Part shown: piece by piece, positions 21,709-31,268 of the stretch
How the letters are laid out: each line of letters opens with the position of its first letter
Position numbering within the stretch: the stretch's first letter is position 1
DNA from: Coenobita brevimanus
Lineage: Eukaryota > Arthropoda > Malacostraca > Decapoda > Coenobitidae
Length of the DNA stretch: 64,000 bases
Direction: 5' to 3'
Assembly (NCBI GenBank): GCA_032717465.1
Contig: CM064683.1
Coordinates: 41,792,018-41,856,017 of the forward strand
The notes under the pieces: model-generated
Told to the model about the DNA's origin: nothing
Databases searched by the model: none
The model's input: only the letters and a program-made list of their open reading frames with translations
Translations under genes and position numbers: made by a program

Positions 21709-24456
21709 GCCAAACCATCTCATTGTGTTCCTCATAACGCTTCCTATCACATCCACATCAACACCACAACGCTCCTTTATATCCTCATTCGTCAGCCTGT
21801 CTCTCCATGTGACTCCACAGTCTCCTCTTAAATAACTCATTTCCACTGCTCTCACTCTTGACTTGTGTCCTTCCAACAACGTTCAAGCTTCACTTCCGTA
21901 CGTTAGAGTTGGTATCAGAATACTGTCATGTAGTAACTTTTTCACTTCCATGCTCGCTTCCCCGTTTCTTATCACTGCTTTCAAAGAACCAGCAACCTTT
22001 CTTCCTTGCTGTACCTTTTCAAGCACTTCACCCTCCAAACCTCCATCCTTACTCATCACACTACCCAAGTACTTAAACGTACTCACATTTTCCAATTCCT
22101 CACCATCCAACCTCGCTGTACATTCACTGACTTCACCTCTCTCAAAGACCATCACTTTACTCTTCCCTACATTCACCTTTAGATTCCGTTTCTTACACAC
22201 TCTCTCAAACTCATCCACCAAGCCTTGCAGCTCCCGTTCGTCTTCACGCAACAGCACAGTATCATCTGCAAACAATAGTACAGGGAGTTTCCAAACACTA
22301 TCCTCTCTCACCAGGGCCACTCCAACATCCACTACCCTACCTTGTACCTCTTTTATTACCCCATCCATGTACAGATTGAACAACCATGGAGACATGACAC
22401 ATCCCTGTTTCAATCCCACTTTCAAAGAGAAAAATTCACTTAGTTCACCATCCACACGCACTGCAGCCTTCACACCATCGTACATACTCTTCACACCATT
22501 CGACAACTTCCCATCTACTCCATATATTCTTAACACTTTCCACAATCCTTGTCTATCCACCCTGTCATATGCTTTCTCCAAATCCATGAAAGCCGCATAC
22601 AAGTTCTTTCCCTTCTCTAGAAACTTTTCCACTAAAGATCTAAGAATGAATATCTGATCTACACAACCTCTTCCCTTCCTAAAGCCTCCCTGTTCTTGTC
22701 CAACTAATTTCTCTGTTCTTTCTCTAAATCTGTCAATAAGTATCCTACCATACATTTTTCCTATTATACTAAGAAGACAAATGCCCCTATGATTACCACC
22801 CACTTCTTTTTCCCCTTTTCCTTTGTACAAGGGAATAATTATACCTGACTTCCAATCCTCCTGGACTCTACCTTCCTCCCAGGCCAATCTGCACATCTTC
22901 CACATCCATTCTACTACTGTCTCTCCCCCATGCTTCAGCATTTCACCACGCACTCCATCAATTCCTGGGGCTTTCCCTGATTTAACTTTCTTCATTGCTT
23001 CCACAACTTCTATCCTACTGATTTCTTCCTGTCTTCTCACCTCCCTCCTTCTCCCAGCCATTCCCCAGCCACTTATACTCGCATTACTTCCATCCTCTAC
23101 GTTCAACAAATCCTTAAAGTTTTCTCTCCATCTGCTCACTTTTTCTCCCTTTTCCACTAGTAATCTACCATTTTTATCTTTCACTCCCCTGCTAACTTCA
23201 CTTCCACCCTGTCTTACTCTTTTCACCTCTTTCCAGAACATTTTCTTACAGTCCCTCCACTTTACACTCAAATTCCTTCCAAATTCCTCATCCACTCTCT
23301 TCTTACTCTCTCTTACTAATCTTTTCACCTCTCTCTTTCTTTCTACATATAACTCTCTCTTCCGCCTCTCAACTTCTTCCACGCCCCTATTTCTCATCCA
23401 TTCATTGTATGCTTTCTTCTTTTGTGCCACAGCCTGTTTCACCTCTTCAGTCCACCACGCTGTTCCTTGCACCCCCCTCCGTCTTCTCTTCCTTCCACAC
23501 ACCACATCACATGCTGCACATATTTCTTCTGTAAATATCCTACACACACCTTCCACATCTCCCATCTGCTCCAATTCATATTTGCCCAATCGTTCCTCCA
23601 CTTCTTTCTTATACTTTGTCATTTTCTCATCCTCTTGTAACCTTTCCACTCTCCTTGCAACTACTCCTTCCTCTCGTCTTTCCCTTCTTCTATTCCTCCA
23701 TCTTACTTGAATTCTAATTCTGACCACCACCAAGTAGTGGTCAGAAAGTCCACTCCCCCAACCTCTATAAACTCTTGCATCCGTTACACATCTTCGCATC
23801 CTTTCATCCACACACACATAATCAATCATTGCCTTCCTTTCATTCAGTTCACCACCCACCCTTCTCATCACTCGCCATGTATACCTGTGGATCATTTTAT
23901 GCCTGAAGAGGGTATTGGCTATCACCAACCCCCTCCCAGCACAAATGTCCCCTAATGCACTCCCATTCTCATCTACCTCAGCAGGCACACCCCACTCACC
24001 AACTATTCCATCCATCTTCACATTCCCAACTTTACCATTCATATCACCAATCAAAAACACTCTCTCATTCCTTCCAAACTTATCCATGCACACTTCTACA
24101 TTTGTCCAGAACTCTTCTCTCACTCTTCTAGCATGATCTTGCGTTGGCGCATACACACACACAATCGCCCACATTTGTATTCCAACTTTCAACTTTACCT
24201 ACACAATCCTTGACCCAACTGATCCATACTGTCTTATGCTCCTCTTCCATCTTTTACTCACAACTATACATACTCCTTCCTTTGCCCTCTCATTCTCACC
24301 TACTCCTGCACATATACCCCATCCATACTCCCATTCTCTCACATTTTCTCCTCCCCATTTTGTTTCAGTTATTCCACATACATCCACTTTCACACCCTCA
24401 AGCACCTGGACAATCTCTCTCTCTTTCACCTCATCATTCGCTCCCCTTATATTCCA
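21709..24456 (-). mobile_element. Rightmost RTE unit, retains endonuclease N-terminus
   Basis: Unlike the inner units, this copy keeps the native YAPTQDR context and the endonuclease N-terminus (ITETKWGGE, YGWGICAGV). It stops at about 24456, within the LIWNIRGAN-type start, where CR1-like sequence begins. The 3' side ends at the RWFG fusion. One stop at about 24195 separates the N-terminal 76 codons from the 769-codon frame. Confidence 0.85.
21883..24192 (-). CDS. 769-codon RTE endonuclease-RT ORF, longest in the array
   Basis: The uninterrupted frame runs from VGIQMWAIVCVYAPTQD through LIGDMNGKVG, LSDHYLVV, the basic linker, APGIDGV, EQGGFRKGRG, FMDLEKAYDRVD, LKQGCVMSPWLFNLYMDG, FADDTVLL and FKYLGS to GSEA. 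Only the first endonuclease motifs, lost across a stop near 24195, and the C-terminal tail, lost to the shared stop, are missing. The encoded protein would nick DNA and reverse-transcribe the element RNA in the nucleus. In this form it is unlikely to be competent. Confidence 0.75.
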   Translation of the reverse strand: MKVGIQMWAIVCVYAPTQDHARRVREEFWTNVEVCMDKFGRNERVFLIGDMNGKVGNVKMDGIVGEWGVPAEVDENGSALGDICAGRGLVIANTLFRHKMIHRYTWRVMRRVGGELNERKAMIDYVCVDERMRRCVTDARVYRGWGSGLSDHYLVVVRIRIQVRWRNRRRERREEGVVARRVERLQEDEKMTKYKKEVEERLGKYELEQMGDVEGVCRIFTEEICAACDVVCGRKRRRRGVQGTAWWTEEVKQAVAQKKKAYNEWMRNRGVEEVERRKRELYVERKREVKRLVRESKKRVDEEFGRNLSVKWRDCKKMFWKEVKRVRQGGSEVSRGVKDKNGRLLVEKGEKVSRWRENFKDLLNVEDGSNASISGWGMAGRRREVRRQEEISRIEVVEAMKKVKSGKAPGIDGVRGEMLKHGGETVVEWMWKMCRLAWEEGRVQEDWKSGIIIPLYKGKGEKEVGGNHRGICLLSIIGKMYGRILIDRFRERTEKLVGQEQGGFRKGRGCVDQIFILRSLVEKFLEKGKNLYAAFMDLEKAYDRVDRQGLWKVLRIYGVDGKLSNGVKSMYDGVKAAVRVDGELSEFFSLKVGLKQGCVMSPWLFNLYMDGVIKEVQGRVVDVGVALVREDSVWKLPVLLFADDTVLLREDERELQGLVDEFERVCKKRNLKVNVGKSKVMVFERGEVSECTARLDGEELENVSTFKYLGSVMSKDGGLEGEVLEKVQQGRKVAGSLKAVIRNGEASMEVKKLLHDSILIPTLTYGSEA

Positions 24457-26250
24457 GTAGTGATCAACCGAAGCTATTTTACAGCTACATCAGAAGCAGA
24501 ACCAAGGTAAAAGATAAAATACAATCCATTACAGACAAGGGAATCACCTATACACAAGAGAAGGATATTTGTGAAGCATTAAACAAGAATTTCCAATCAG
24601 TTTTTACAGAGGAAGAAAAATTTTAGAGGGATTATGTGGAACATGCATGCCCATACATCCTACCAGATATACAAATATCAGAAAAAGTAATACAGGAGCT
24701 AAGCAAATTAGACAGTGGAAAAGCAAGTGGTCCTGATGAAATTTCATTTTGGGTGCTAAGTGAATGTGCAAAGGAGTTAGGTAAACCATTATTTTTAATT
24801 TTCAAGAAATCCTTGAGTCAAGGTAAACTACCTGATATTTGGAAGAAAGGAAACATCGTTCCCTTATTCAAGAAAGGGAATAGACAAAATCCACTCAACT
24901 ACCGACCAGTATCACTAACCAGTGTTGTAAGAAAGGTATTAGAAAAGCTTATAAGAAAAGCTTGGGTAAATCATTTAGAAGAACACAATATGATAACAGA
25001 AAGACAGTTTGGTTTCAGAAAAGGAAAATCATGTGTTACTAATCTGTTGAGCTACTATGACAGAATAACAGACACATTACAGGAAAGAGAAGGATGAGTG
25101 GACAGTATCTACGGTATTTAGATTTCAAGAAAGCATTTGACACAGTACCACACCAAAGATTTTTATGGAAACTGTACCATCAAAGAGGAACTCGAGGCAA
25201 ACTGTATTGTTGGATGCAAGATTTTCTCATAAAAAGAGAAATGAGAACAGTACTAAGGGGAAATTACTCATCATGGAAAGAAGTGACTACTGGAGTACCA
25301 CAGGGCTCAGTGCTGGCACGAATCATGTTTTTAGTGTATATAAATGATACAGACTAACACTGGAAATGAAATCTATCTAAATATGTTTACAGATGATGCA
25401 AAAATACAAAGGAGAATTATTAACACAGACTCCTGTAAAGAGCTACAAGAAGAATTAAATAAACTTCATGAATGGAGTAATACATGGCAAATGGAATTCA
25501 GTGTGGACAAGTGTCATGTAATCAAGCTTGGTAAAAGTGAAAAAAAACCTGATTGGGATTATAAGTTAGGAAATAAAACCCTACACACATCACAAAGAGA
25601 GAAGGACCTAGGTGTGATTATCAATAACAGACTATCTCCAGCTGACCACATCAGTGAGAAGGTAAGGAACATGCATACACTGGTTGCAAATATGAGAATA
25701 GCATTCACATACATAAATGAAGACATGCTAAAAAAGATAATAACATTATTCATCAGGCCAACCCTGGAGTATGCATCAGTAGTCTGGAGTCCCCATCTCA
25801 AAAAACACATAGACAAGATTGAAAAAGTTCAAAGGGCCGCTACAAGATGGGTACCAATCTTAAGGGATCTAAGTTACAAAGAAAGACTTAATAAACTGAA
25901 TCTTCCAACACTACAGGACAGAAGGAAAAGAGGTGACATGATTATGCTATATAAATGCATATCAGGGAAGGAGAAAATAGACATAAATGATTACTCAATC
26001 TATGGGGAAGCATCAGCAAGAGGATACTGCAAAAAAACTGCATAAGGAGAGGTGTTAAAGACGTAAGGAAATTTAGTTTCCCAAATAGAGCAATTGATCA
26101 GTGGAATGCACTACCGAATGAAATAGTGTGCCAAAAAATTCATGAATTTAAGGATATGTACGATAAATATGGTTTAAGACACGGAACAGTATGAGCTTGA
26201 CTCATTCCTGTAAAGATACAATTAGGTAAGAACAATTAGGTAAGGTAAGA
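24457..26250 (+). mobile_element. CR1/L2-like LINE fragment
   Basis: A 5'-truncated non-LTR element on the plus strand. It begins just after the broken RTE endonuclease and ends with the motif AATTAGGTAAG repeated at about 26218-26250, followed by an (AC)n run. Coding shows SGKASGPDEIS, NYRPVSLTSV, FGFRKGKSCVTNLL, LDFKKAFDTVPHQ, GVPQGSVL, and TDDAKI (first position of the usual ADD box changed). The tail contains FSFPNRAIDQWNALP. Frame breaks occur at 24626, 25090 and 25350. The GVPQGSVL and DQWNALP motifs fit the CR1/L2/Jockey group; finer placement needs a phylogeny. Confidence 0.8.
24636..26045 (+). pseudogene. CR1-like reverse transcriptase, broken
   Basis: Three overlapping open segments (24636-25097, 25094-25357, 25344-26045) together give fingers, palm and thumb of the RT. 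The palm has DFKKAFDTVP and, in place of ADD, TDDAKIQRR. A stop follows QEREG and a frameshift precedes TNTGNEIYLNMF. It is a dead retrotransposon RT. Its relatives at 38640-39970 and 41553-42370 keep the ADDAKIQ form. Confidence 0.75.
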
Positions 26251-26253
26251 ACA

Positions 26254-26268
26254 CACACACACACACAC
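26254..26268. repeat. (AC)n microsatellite
   Basis: Short perfect AC run directly after the CR1-like 3' end. Confidence 0.9.
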
Positions 26269-26407
26269 GAAGACTCTCTCTCAAGACATCATAGTGTACT
26301 GAATTAAGAGGCTAATAACAGTAATTAATCCGTACAGGTATATATGTATTTTATCTATCTACGTGTCTATTTAACTGGGTCTATTTATTTATATATTTGT
26401 TTTTCAG

Positions 26408-26494
26408 TGGAATGACCTGCAGGCATGAGATACGTTTTTAAGATTTTGCGTAACTTCAGTTTCATCCTCATCCTACTGCTTCTGATGGCAATTG
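26408..26494 (+). CDS. V-ATPase c''-like exon 1 (coding from 26425)
   Basis: A TTTTCAG acceptor precedes 26408, implying an unseen upstream 5'UTR exon. ATG at 26425 starts a 23-residue hydrophobic segment (MRYVFKILRN, then FSFILILLLL), which would be the first membrane helix. The exon ends in phase 1 at the donor GTGAGT (26495). Confidence 0.65.
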
Positions 26495-26717
26495 GTGAGT
26501 TGGGTTTGGGTATTTAGTAAACAGCTGTTCCTTAGCTATTTATTCAGTACATAACACCTCAGTATCCTTTTAGCATCATCATCTGTGGTTTAATTTATCC
26601 TCTTCCATCTGCGGCTTTTGATATTGCCTTAACACTTCTGTAGCCATTCTTTCACCAGATAATACCTGGTTATCCATAATCGCCAGTTCTAAAGGCATCT
26701 CAGTACTGGTACTACCA

Positions 26718-26764
26718 CTGCTGCTACTACTACTACTACTACTACTAATAATAATAATAATACA
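26718..26764. repeat. (TAC)n/(TAA)n trinucleotide microsatellite
   Basis: ACTACTACT then AATAATAAT runs lie immediately before the dispersed repeat that begins at 26765. The second copy of that repeat at 45112 is also preceded by an (ATA)n run, so the microsatellite belongs to the repeat's end. Confidence 0.85.
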
Positions 26765-27325
26765 GTTCAAGTGGTGGGAGTTCACGAACCTCTTGTCATA
26801 TTCACAAAACTTTCAGTGACTAGTTTGCGTATGCTTATTTTTTACTTTCACTATTATGAGTGCCGTACACTTCATAAAGAAACCACCGAAAAACAGAGCA
26901 AGGAATAAACCAAAATGAAAGCTTTGCAAACTTTATGTATCGTGGAAATTAGACAAAAATCGTTTATAACTACAACCCATAAACATCCAGTATCCGCCCA
27001 CAATACAATTGATTTGATTTGATTTGAAATATTGTTGTAAATGTATACTTGTTGCCTCTATTCCTCTCGTCACGCGATTATTTTATTTTTTTTTCTTTTA
27101 TCTGGTTCGAGCGTCAAAATACATCCTGGAGATGCTGGGCTATGAATTTCTGTCCTGGTACATCCTAAACTGCAATATAAGTTCCGGTGGGGCAGATGGA
27201 CGTGCAGCAACCTCTAAAAATTCCTCGTGTGACGTGATGTATCCAAGCGATTTTGGCGTGGATGGAAGGCTGGTTGATGGTGTTCGTTTGTCAAAATGTG
27301 TTCTGGTGATGTCAAGCCCTGAATG
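26765..27325 (+). repeat. Dispersed repeat X, uninterrupted copy
   Basis: This segment, starting TACAGTTCAAGTGGTGGGAG, recurs at 45112-47140, where it is split by two insertions. Shared landmarks include AACTTTATGTATCGTGGAAA, ATCCGCCCACAATACAAT-like and GATGCTGGGCTATGAATTTC. It lies in intron 1 of the V-ATPase-like gene. No coding capacity is recognised. Confidence 0.75.
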
Positions 27326-27460
27326 TCTGCCTTGAAACATCAGAAGTGTAAGTAGTAGTAGTAGCAGTAGCAATAGTAGTAGTAGTAGTAGCAAATGATG
27401 ACGATGATGATCACGATGCTAGTGGTAGTAAATGATAGTGATGATTATGATCTCTTACAG

Positions 27461-27591
27461 GGTTGGGCTACACCTTAACCGGGCAGAGTGGTAGGCTGGA
27501 TGTAGGATGGCTGCTAACATGACTATCACCACACTTGGGCAGCACTTGGCATTGGTCTGTCTGTCGGCCTCGCTGGGCTGGGGGTTTCTGT
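27461..27591 (+). pseudogene. V-ATPase c''-like exon 2, frame-broken
   Basis: The acceptor is TCTCTTACAG and the donor GTGAGT at 27592. The first part reads GLGYTLTGQSGRLDVGWLLT, in phase with exon 1. It is followed by TGA where the family has Glu. Beyond a frame change in the CACCACAC stretch near 27525, the sequence reads HTWAALGIGLSVGLAGLGVSV, matching the second conserved helix of subunit c''. The lesion looks like loss of a CA dinucleotide plus a substitution. Confidence 0.65.
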
Positions 27592-27960
27592 GTGAGTAGG
27601 GAATCTGTATATCTGTCAGTTTACCTGTCTGTCATTATTTATGTATATTTATCAGTCTGGCTATCTGTCTACTCTCACCACACTTTTTCCGCTGCACACG
27701 ACAATCCTCTGTCTATCAGTTTGTCAGTCAGTCTTCTGTGTATCTGTCTGCCTGTCAGTCTGGCAGTCTACCTGTCTGTCTGTCTGCCTATCTACATGTC
27801 TGTATATATTTCTGTCTATAAGTCTATACTATCTTTGTATGTGTGTCTGTTTATTCATCTATCAGTGTATATATCAGTCAGTCTGTGTATTATCCGTCGA
27901 TCTTTGTCTACCCACTTACGTGACTGTCTGTCTGTCATTCTATCTTGTGTCTATATCAGG
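27592..27960. repeat. Degenerate (TCTG)n microsatellite region
   Basis: Irregular CTGT/TCTG-rich tract in intron 2. At 27955-27990 it ends in a stretch resembling part of exon 2 (CACCACACTTGGGC). Confidence 0.8.
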
Positions 27961-28111
27961 ACTGTCACCACACTTGGGCCACCCTTGCAACACGTGATAC
28001 ATTTATCTGTAGGAGTTGGTACAACACATATCTTGAAAAACAAGTTGGGGCATCAAGTGATAATTTGAGTTGTATGACAGAGGTGTATTTCACAACATAT
28101 GTCTGTCTACC

Positions 28112-28325
28112 TGTCTGTCTATTGCCAGATGCCTTTAATCCTGCAAGGGGTGGTCGTATACAGATCACCTCCTCGTTTACCTGTCTTGTCATTTGGCTGC
28201 CCTCCCTCCAGCTCATACATTCCTCCTCTCATGTACGTCCACTCCATGTCTCCATCTCATCCATGGTCTCCCCCTCTTTCTCTTCTCCCCCTTCACTTCA
28301 CTCACATACACTGTTTTAGTCACAG
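28112..28325 (-). mobile_element. RTE-like 3'-end fragment
   Basis: On the minus strand it ends with a form of the family's terminal signature (CCACCCCTTGCAGGATT then AAAGGCATCTGGCAATAGA). A (TCTG)n tract follows. Upstream it retains only traces of the C-terminal tail. It is diverged and 5'-truncated. Confidence 0.6.
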
Positions 28326-28535
28326 TATAGTGTTAAGCTGCTGCTACAACTCAGCATTCAGAATGGCGAGATAGTAGTATTAGGCCAAGTTAGAGTGAGA
28401 AGAATATAACACCATATTGTAGTGATAATCTATTGCTACAGCTTTGCTTTCAGGATGGAGAGAGAGCAATTTTAGGCCAAGTTAGAATGCAAAAAGTATA
28501 CAGTAGATAGCCTAGCAGTGTAACTAACCTAATCA

Positions 28536-28995
28536 AACTCCACAGAGGGATGTACTTGACTAGCATTAGCAATTTCTGGTTAAGTTAGAGTGACAGTCTA
28601 CCCAACACAGTAACAAACCTAAGTAACTCCACAGAGGGATGTACTTGACTAGCATTAGCAATTTCAGGTTAAGTTAGAGTGACAGTCTACCCAACACAGT
28701 AACAAACCTAAGTAACTCCACAGAGGGATGTACTTGACTAGCATTAGCAATTTCAGGTTAAGTTAGAGTGACAGTCTACCAAACACAGTAACAAACCTAA
28801 GTAACTGCACAGAGGGATGTACTTGACTAGCATTAGCAATTTCAGGTTAAGTTAGAGTGACAATCTACCCAACACAGTAACAAACCTAAGTAACTCCACA
28901 GAGGGATGTACTTGACTAGCATTAGCAATTTCAGGTTAAGTTAGTGTGAGAATCTACCCAACACAGTAACAAACCTAAGTAACTCCACAGAGGGA
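28536..28995. repeat. 89-bp minisatellite, about five copies, abutting exon 3
   Basis: AACTCCACAGAGGGATGT recurs at 28536, 28625, 28714, 28803 (with GCAC), 28892 and 28981, an exact 89-base period. The last occurrence is the real splice acceptor and the first bases of exon 3. Each unit also contains ATTTCAG/GTTAAG. Confidence 0.9.
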
Positions 28996-29140
28996 TGTTC
29001 GTGACCGGTGTCAGTATCCTGGGGGATAAGCGTGAAAAAGAACAAACGCTGGTAGCAGGAGTCTTATTTCCATCCTTCTGTGTGAGGCATTTGCTGTGTA
29101 TGGACTCATCACTGCCGTTGTACTAGGAGACATGCTCAAG
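28991..29140 (+). CDS. V-ATPase c''-like exon 3, one-base deletion
   Basis: Joined in phase to exon 2, it reads VGMFVTGVSILGDKREK. One base missing in the run AAAAA near 29035 shifts the frame, after which it reads SLISILLCEAFAVYG and then LITAVVLGDMLK, the proton-binding helix of the family with its glutamate. The donor is GTATGT at 29141. The acceptor CCACAG lies at the end of the 89-bp tandem repeat. Confidence 0.7.
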
Positions 29141-29204
29141 GTATGTCATTTTTGAACTAGGAGAATATGAGAGACTGACTAGGAGAGTATGTGGGTGAGT
29201 TTTT

Positions 29205-29545
29205 TTGTATGCTAGGAAGATGGAACCAAAGGTCATGAGCTCGCAAACTGTTCCTTCTGAGAAAAAAACAAAATACAAGAGAGAGCCAAATTCAAGCTCC
29301 GATCATTTCGAGATGCCTGGACACCCTGCATTTGAAAGACTGGAGATCATAGCTAGCCGGTAATACAGGCAGAGGGAAACAGTTCCAGAGTTTACCTGGT
29401 GCATAAATGAAGGACTAGGAGTAAGGTTAACTCTGTAGAACGACCATAAACGAACCTGTAGATAAAGGCACAGGTAGAAGGATAGAAAGCGTAAGAGGGC
29501 AGTTTGGAAATAAAGACTTACGCCAGACTCGATCGAAAGGTGATA
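29205..29545 (-). mobile_element. Internally deleted LINE 3'-end fragment
   Basis: 29205-29420 matches the 3' end of the LINE at 57070-60240 (GAAC CAAAGG, CATTTCGAGATGCCTGGACA and GACTGGAGATCATAG landmarks, with a T-run at the left). From about 29445 it matches that element's internal region near 58185-58263 (GGGCAGTTTGGAAAT). Roughly 0.9 kb between the two is missing. Confidence 0.65.
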
Positions 29546-29559
29546 TGCAGTTTCATCAT

Positions 29560-30128
29560 TACCATCATAAGAGCAGATCAGCTGAAGGTAGCTGTGTCCT
29601 ATCTGAGCTGGGAGAGAAAGAAAGACTAGGAGAGTGTATGTGAGTTAGTGGGATAGTGTTGAGAGGTGTGTGAATGGTTGTGGTGTCAGGTGAAGGAAAG
29701 GCAGCTTGATGGTGAAGCAAGTAAGAGGGGAGACAGATTGGCAGATGTAGGCAACCGATGTTCTTTATACAAAGAATGGAAAAAGATCAACTAATAAACT
29801 ATGTGGCTGAGGGGGAAGGGGTGATCAAAGATGAGCTCAAGGGATGGGATGGTGTGAGTTGGAAGGAGGACAACCTGATGATGGAAGGGGAGATGGAGCA
29901 TTGTATGTAACTGTTGTGTTTTGTGAAGAGAATGGAGAATGAGAATGGCCAGGAGAATGTATATGAGTGAGGCAGTATACATTCTGATCAGTTGGCTGAA
30001 CCTCCCGCACTCTGGTAATGTATTTTATATTCTTGTATTGATACTTGGTTTGCATATCAGTTGGCTTAACTTCTGTCACTCTCATATTTTATACTGTATT
30101 CTGGTACTGATGCCACTGTAATCAGTTT
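29560..30128. other. Intron 3 sequence, no gene recognised
   Basis: No coding similarity is visible. Two imperfect copies of a stretch with CAGTTGGCTTAACTTCTGTC / CAGTTGGCTGAACCTCCCGC lie at 29985-30120. Confidence 0.5.
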
Positions 30129-30129
30129 G

Positions 30130-30405
30130 GTTGTGCCCGACATGTATATTTCCGTTCTGTGTGGTATTCGTCTCAATACCACAGCCAGCCACCTCAGCCA
30201 AGCAGCCCTAGTGTGATAGGTTAGGTTTGGTTAGGTTAGATGGGGATCATAAATGTAATTTTGGCTGGGAAACACATTTACCGTATTTTCGAGAAGAGCC
30301 TTTGGTTAGTTTTGAAACGACAGGGCGAGCATCGTTCCTGGCAGAGGGTTGCCTAAGGTGAGACGAATACACATACAGAACGGAAATATGCTGCCCGGCA
30401 TTGAT
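30130..30405. mobile_element. Probable MITE with about 40-bp inverted ends
   Basis: The left end, GCCCGACATGTATATTTCCG plus TTCTGTGTGGTATTCGTC, is inverted at 30358-30405 (GACGAATACACATACAGAAC then GGAAATATGCTGCCCGGC). The interior includes GGTTAGGTTTGGTTAGG. No ORF. The target duplication was not resolved. Confidence 0.55.
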
Positions 30406-30444
30406 TTGCTTTGCCTGTTAGCCAGTTACCGTACCAATCTATAT

Positions 30445-30600
30445 ATAGCCGTATGCCTTAATCCCGTAAGGAGCGGCAGGAAATAAATTGCCTCCTTGTT
30501 GCCCTCTCCTCTACCATTTTGGCTGCATTAACTCCATGTCGCACCCTTTTCTCTTGTATATCTCTCCTCTCCATCCCTGCATCTCATCCTTGGTCTAAAT
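30445..30600 (-). mobile_element. Diverged RTE-like 3'-end fragment
   Basis: On the minus strand it reads towards a CTCCTTACGGGATTAAGGCA terminal signature, with partial similarity to the ATCTCATCC...CTCGG region of the RTE tail. It is an old copy. Confidence 0.5.
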
Positions 30601-30855
30601 CTAGTGAAAGATAATTATGAAGCACATACGTGTGGAAAGACGTGCTAGTGGGGTACCTTCAGGATTCTGGGGGCTTCAGTGTGAGTGATTGATGAGTGGC
30701 CCTATTCATTGGACATGCTGTTGATTATTTCTCCCCCCCCTCCCCCTTTTTTTTCTGGACACTGCCTCATCCGATCCTTAGGTAAGAAAAAAGGTCTAGA
30801 TGATGATGATGAAAAGAAACGAAATGGAGTCCATCATCTTTTCTTCATTTTGCAG

Positions 30856-30989
30856 GATTTTTCAGCAGAGAAGGCCCGTACAGATCGCGGACTCTTCGAG
30901 GCACATATGTTCTCCAGTTATGTAATGTTTGCCGCTGGTCTGACTACTGGGCCCACTAATATGGTGTGTGCTGTGTGTATAAATGCTTG
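30856..30989 (+). CDS. V-ATPase c''-like exon 4
   Basis: Acceptor TTTTGCAG and donor GTAAGT. The open frame is in phase with exon 3: DFSAEKARTDRGLFEAHMF and then SSYVMFAAGLTTGPTNMVCAV, corresponding to the loop and third conserved helix of subunit c''. The end is two bases into a codon, which does not fit exon 5. Confidence 0.7.
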
Positions 30990-31268
30990 GTAAGTGCTGT
31001 AAGTAGATGGATGAATCGATAGATAGATACTAATATATTGACAATGATTGATAGACAGATGGATGAACAGATTCAGTGACAATGATATACAGTAACACTA
31101 TATTTAAGTGTGGTTGATAAGAGCACAGTGGTGTTACTGTGGCCCATTCATTCAGCTGGACAGACTTCAGTTAGTTTTTCTGGCTCTCAGGACCATACCT
31201 CACTCAGTCCTAGTGTGGGAAAAGAGGTGTACATGATGATGATATTATACAATCTTCTCTATTGTCAG

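Noticed and set aside
1..24430. Dozens of plus-strand ORFs of 60-295 codons across the LINE array (starting MCPSNN, MYKGIIIPDF, MNSNSGHH and similar)
   Set aside because: They are antisense shadows of the minus-strand RTE ORFs. Their periodic recurrence follows the array and they have Ser/Pro/Leu-rich antisense composition.
27535..28068. 177-codon plus-strand ORF in the TCTG-rich tract
   Set aside because: It is mostly translated microsatellite (SVYLSVCL repeats). Only its first residues overlap V-ATPase exon 2, in the wrong frame.
28536..28995. CRISPR-like array
   Set aside because: The 89-bp units are directly contiguous without unique spacers, in an intron of a eukaryotic gene.
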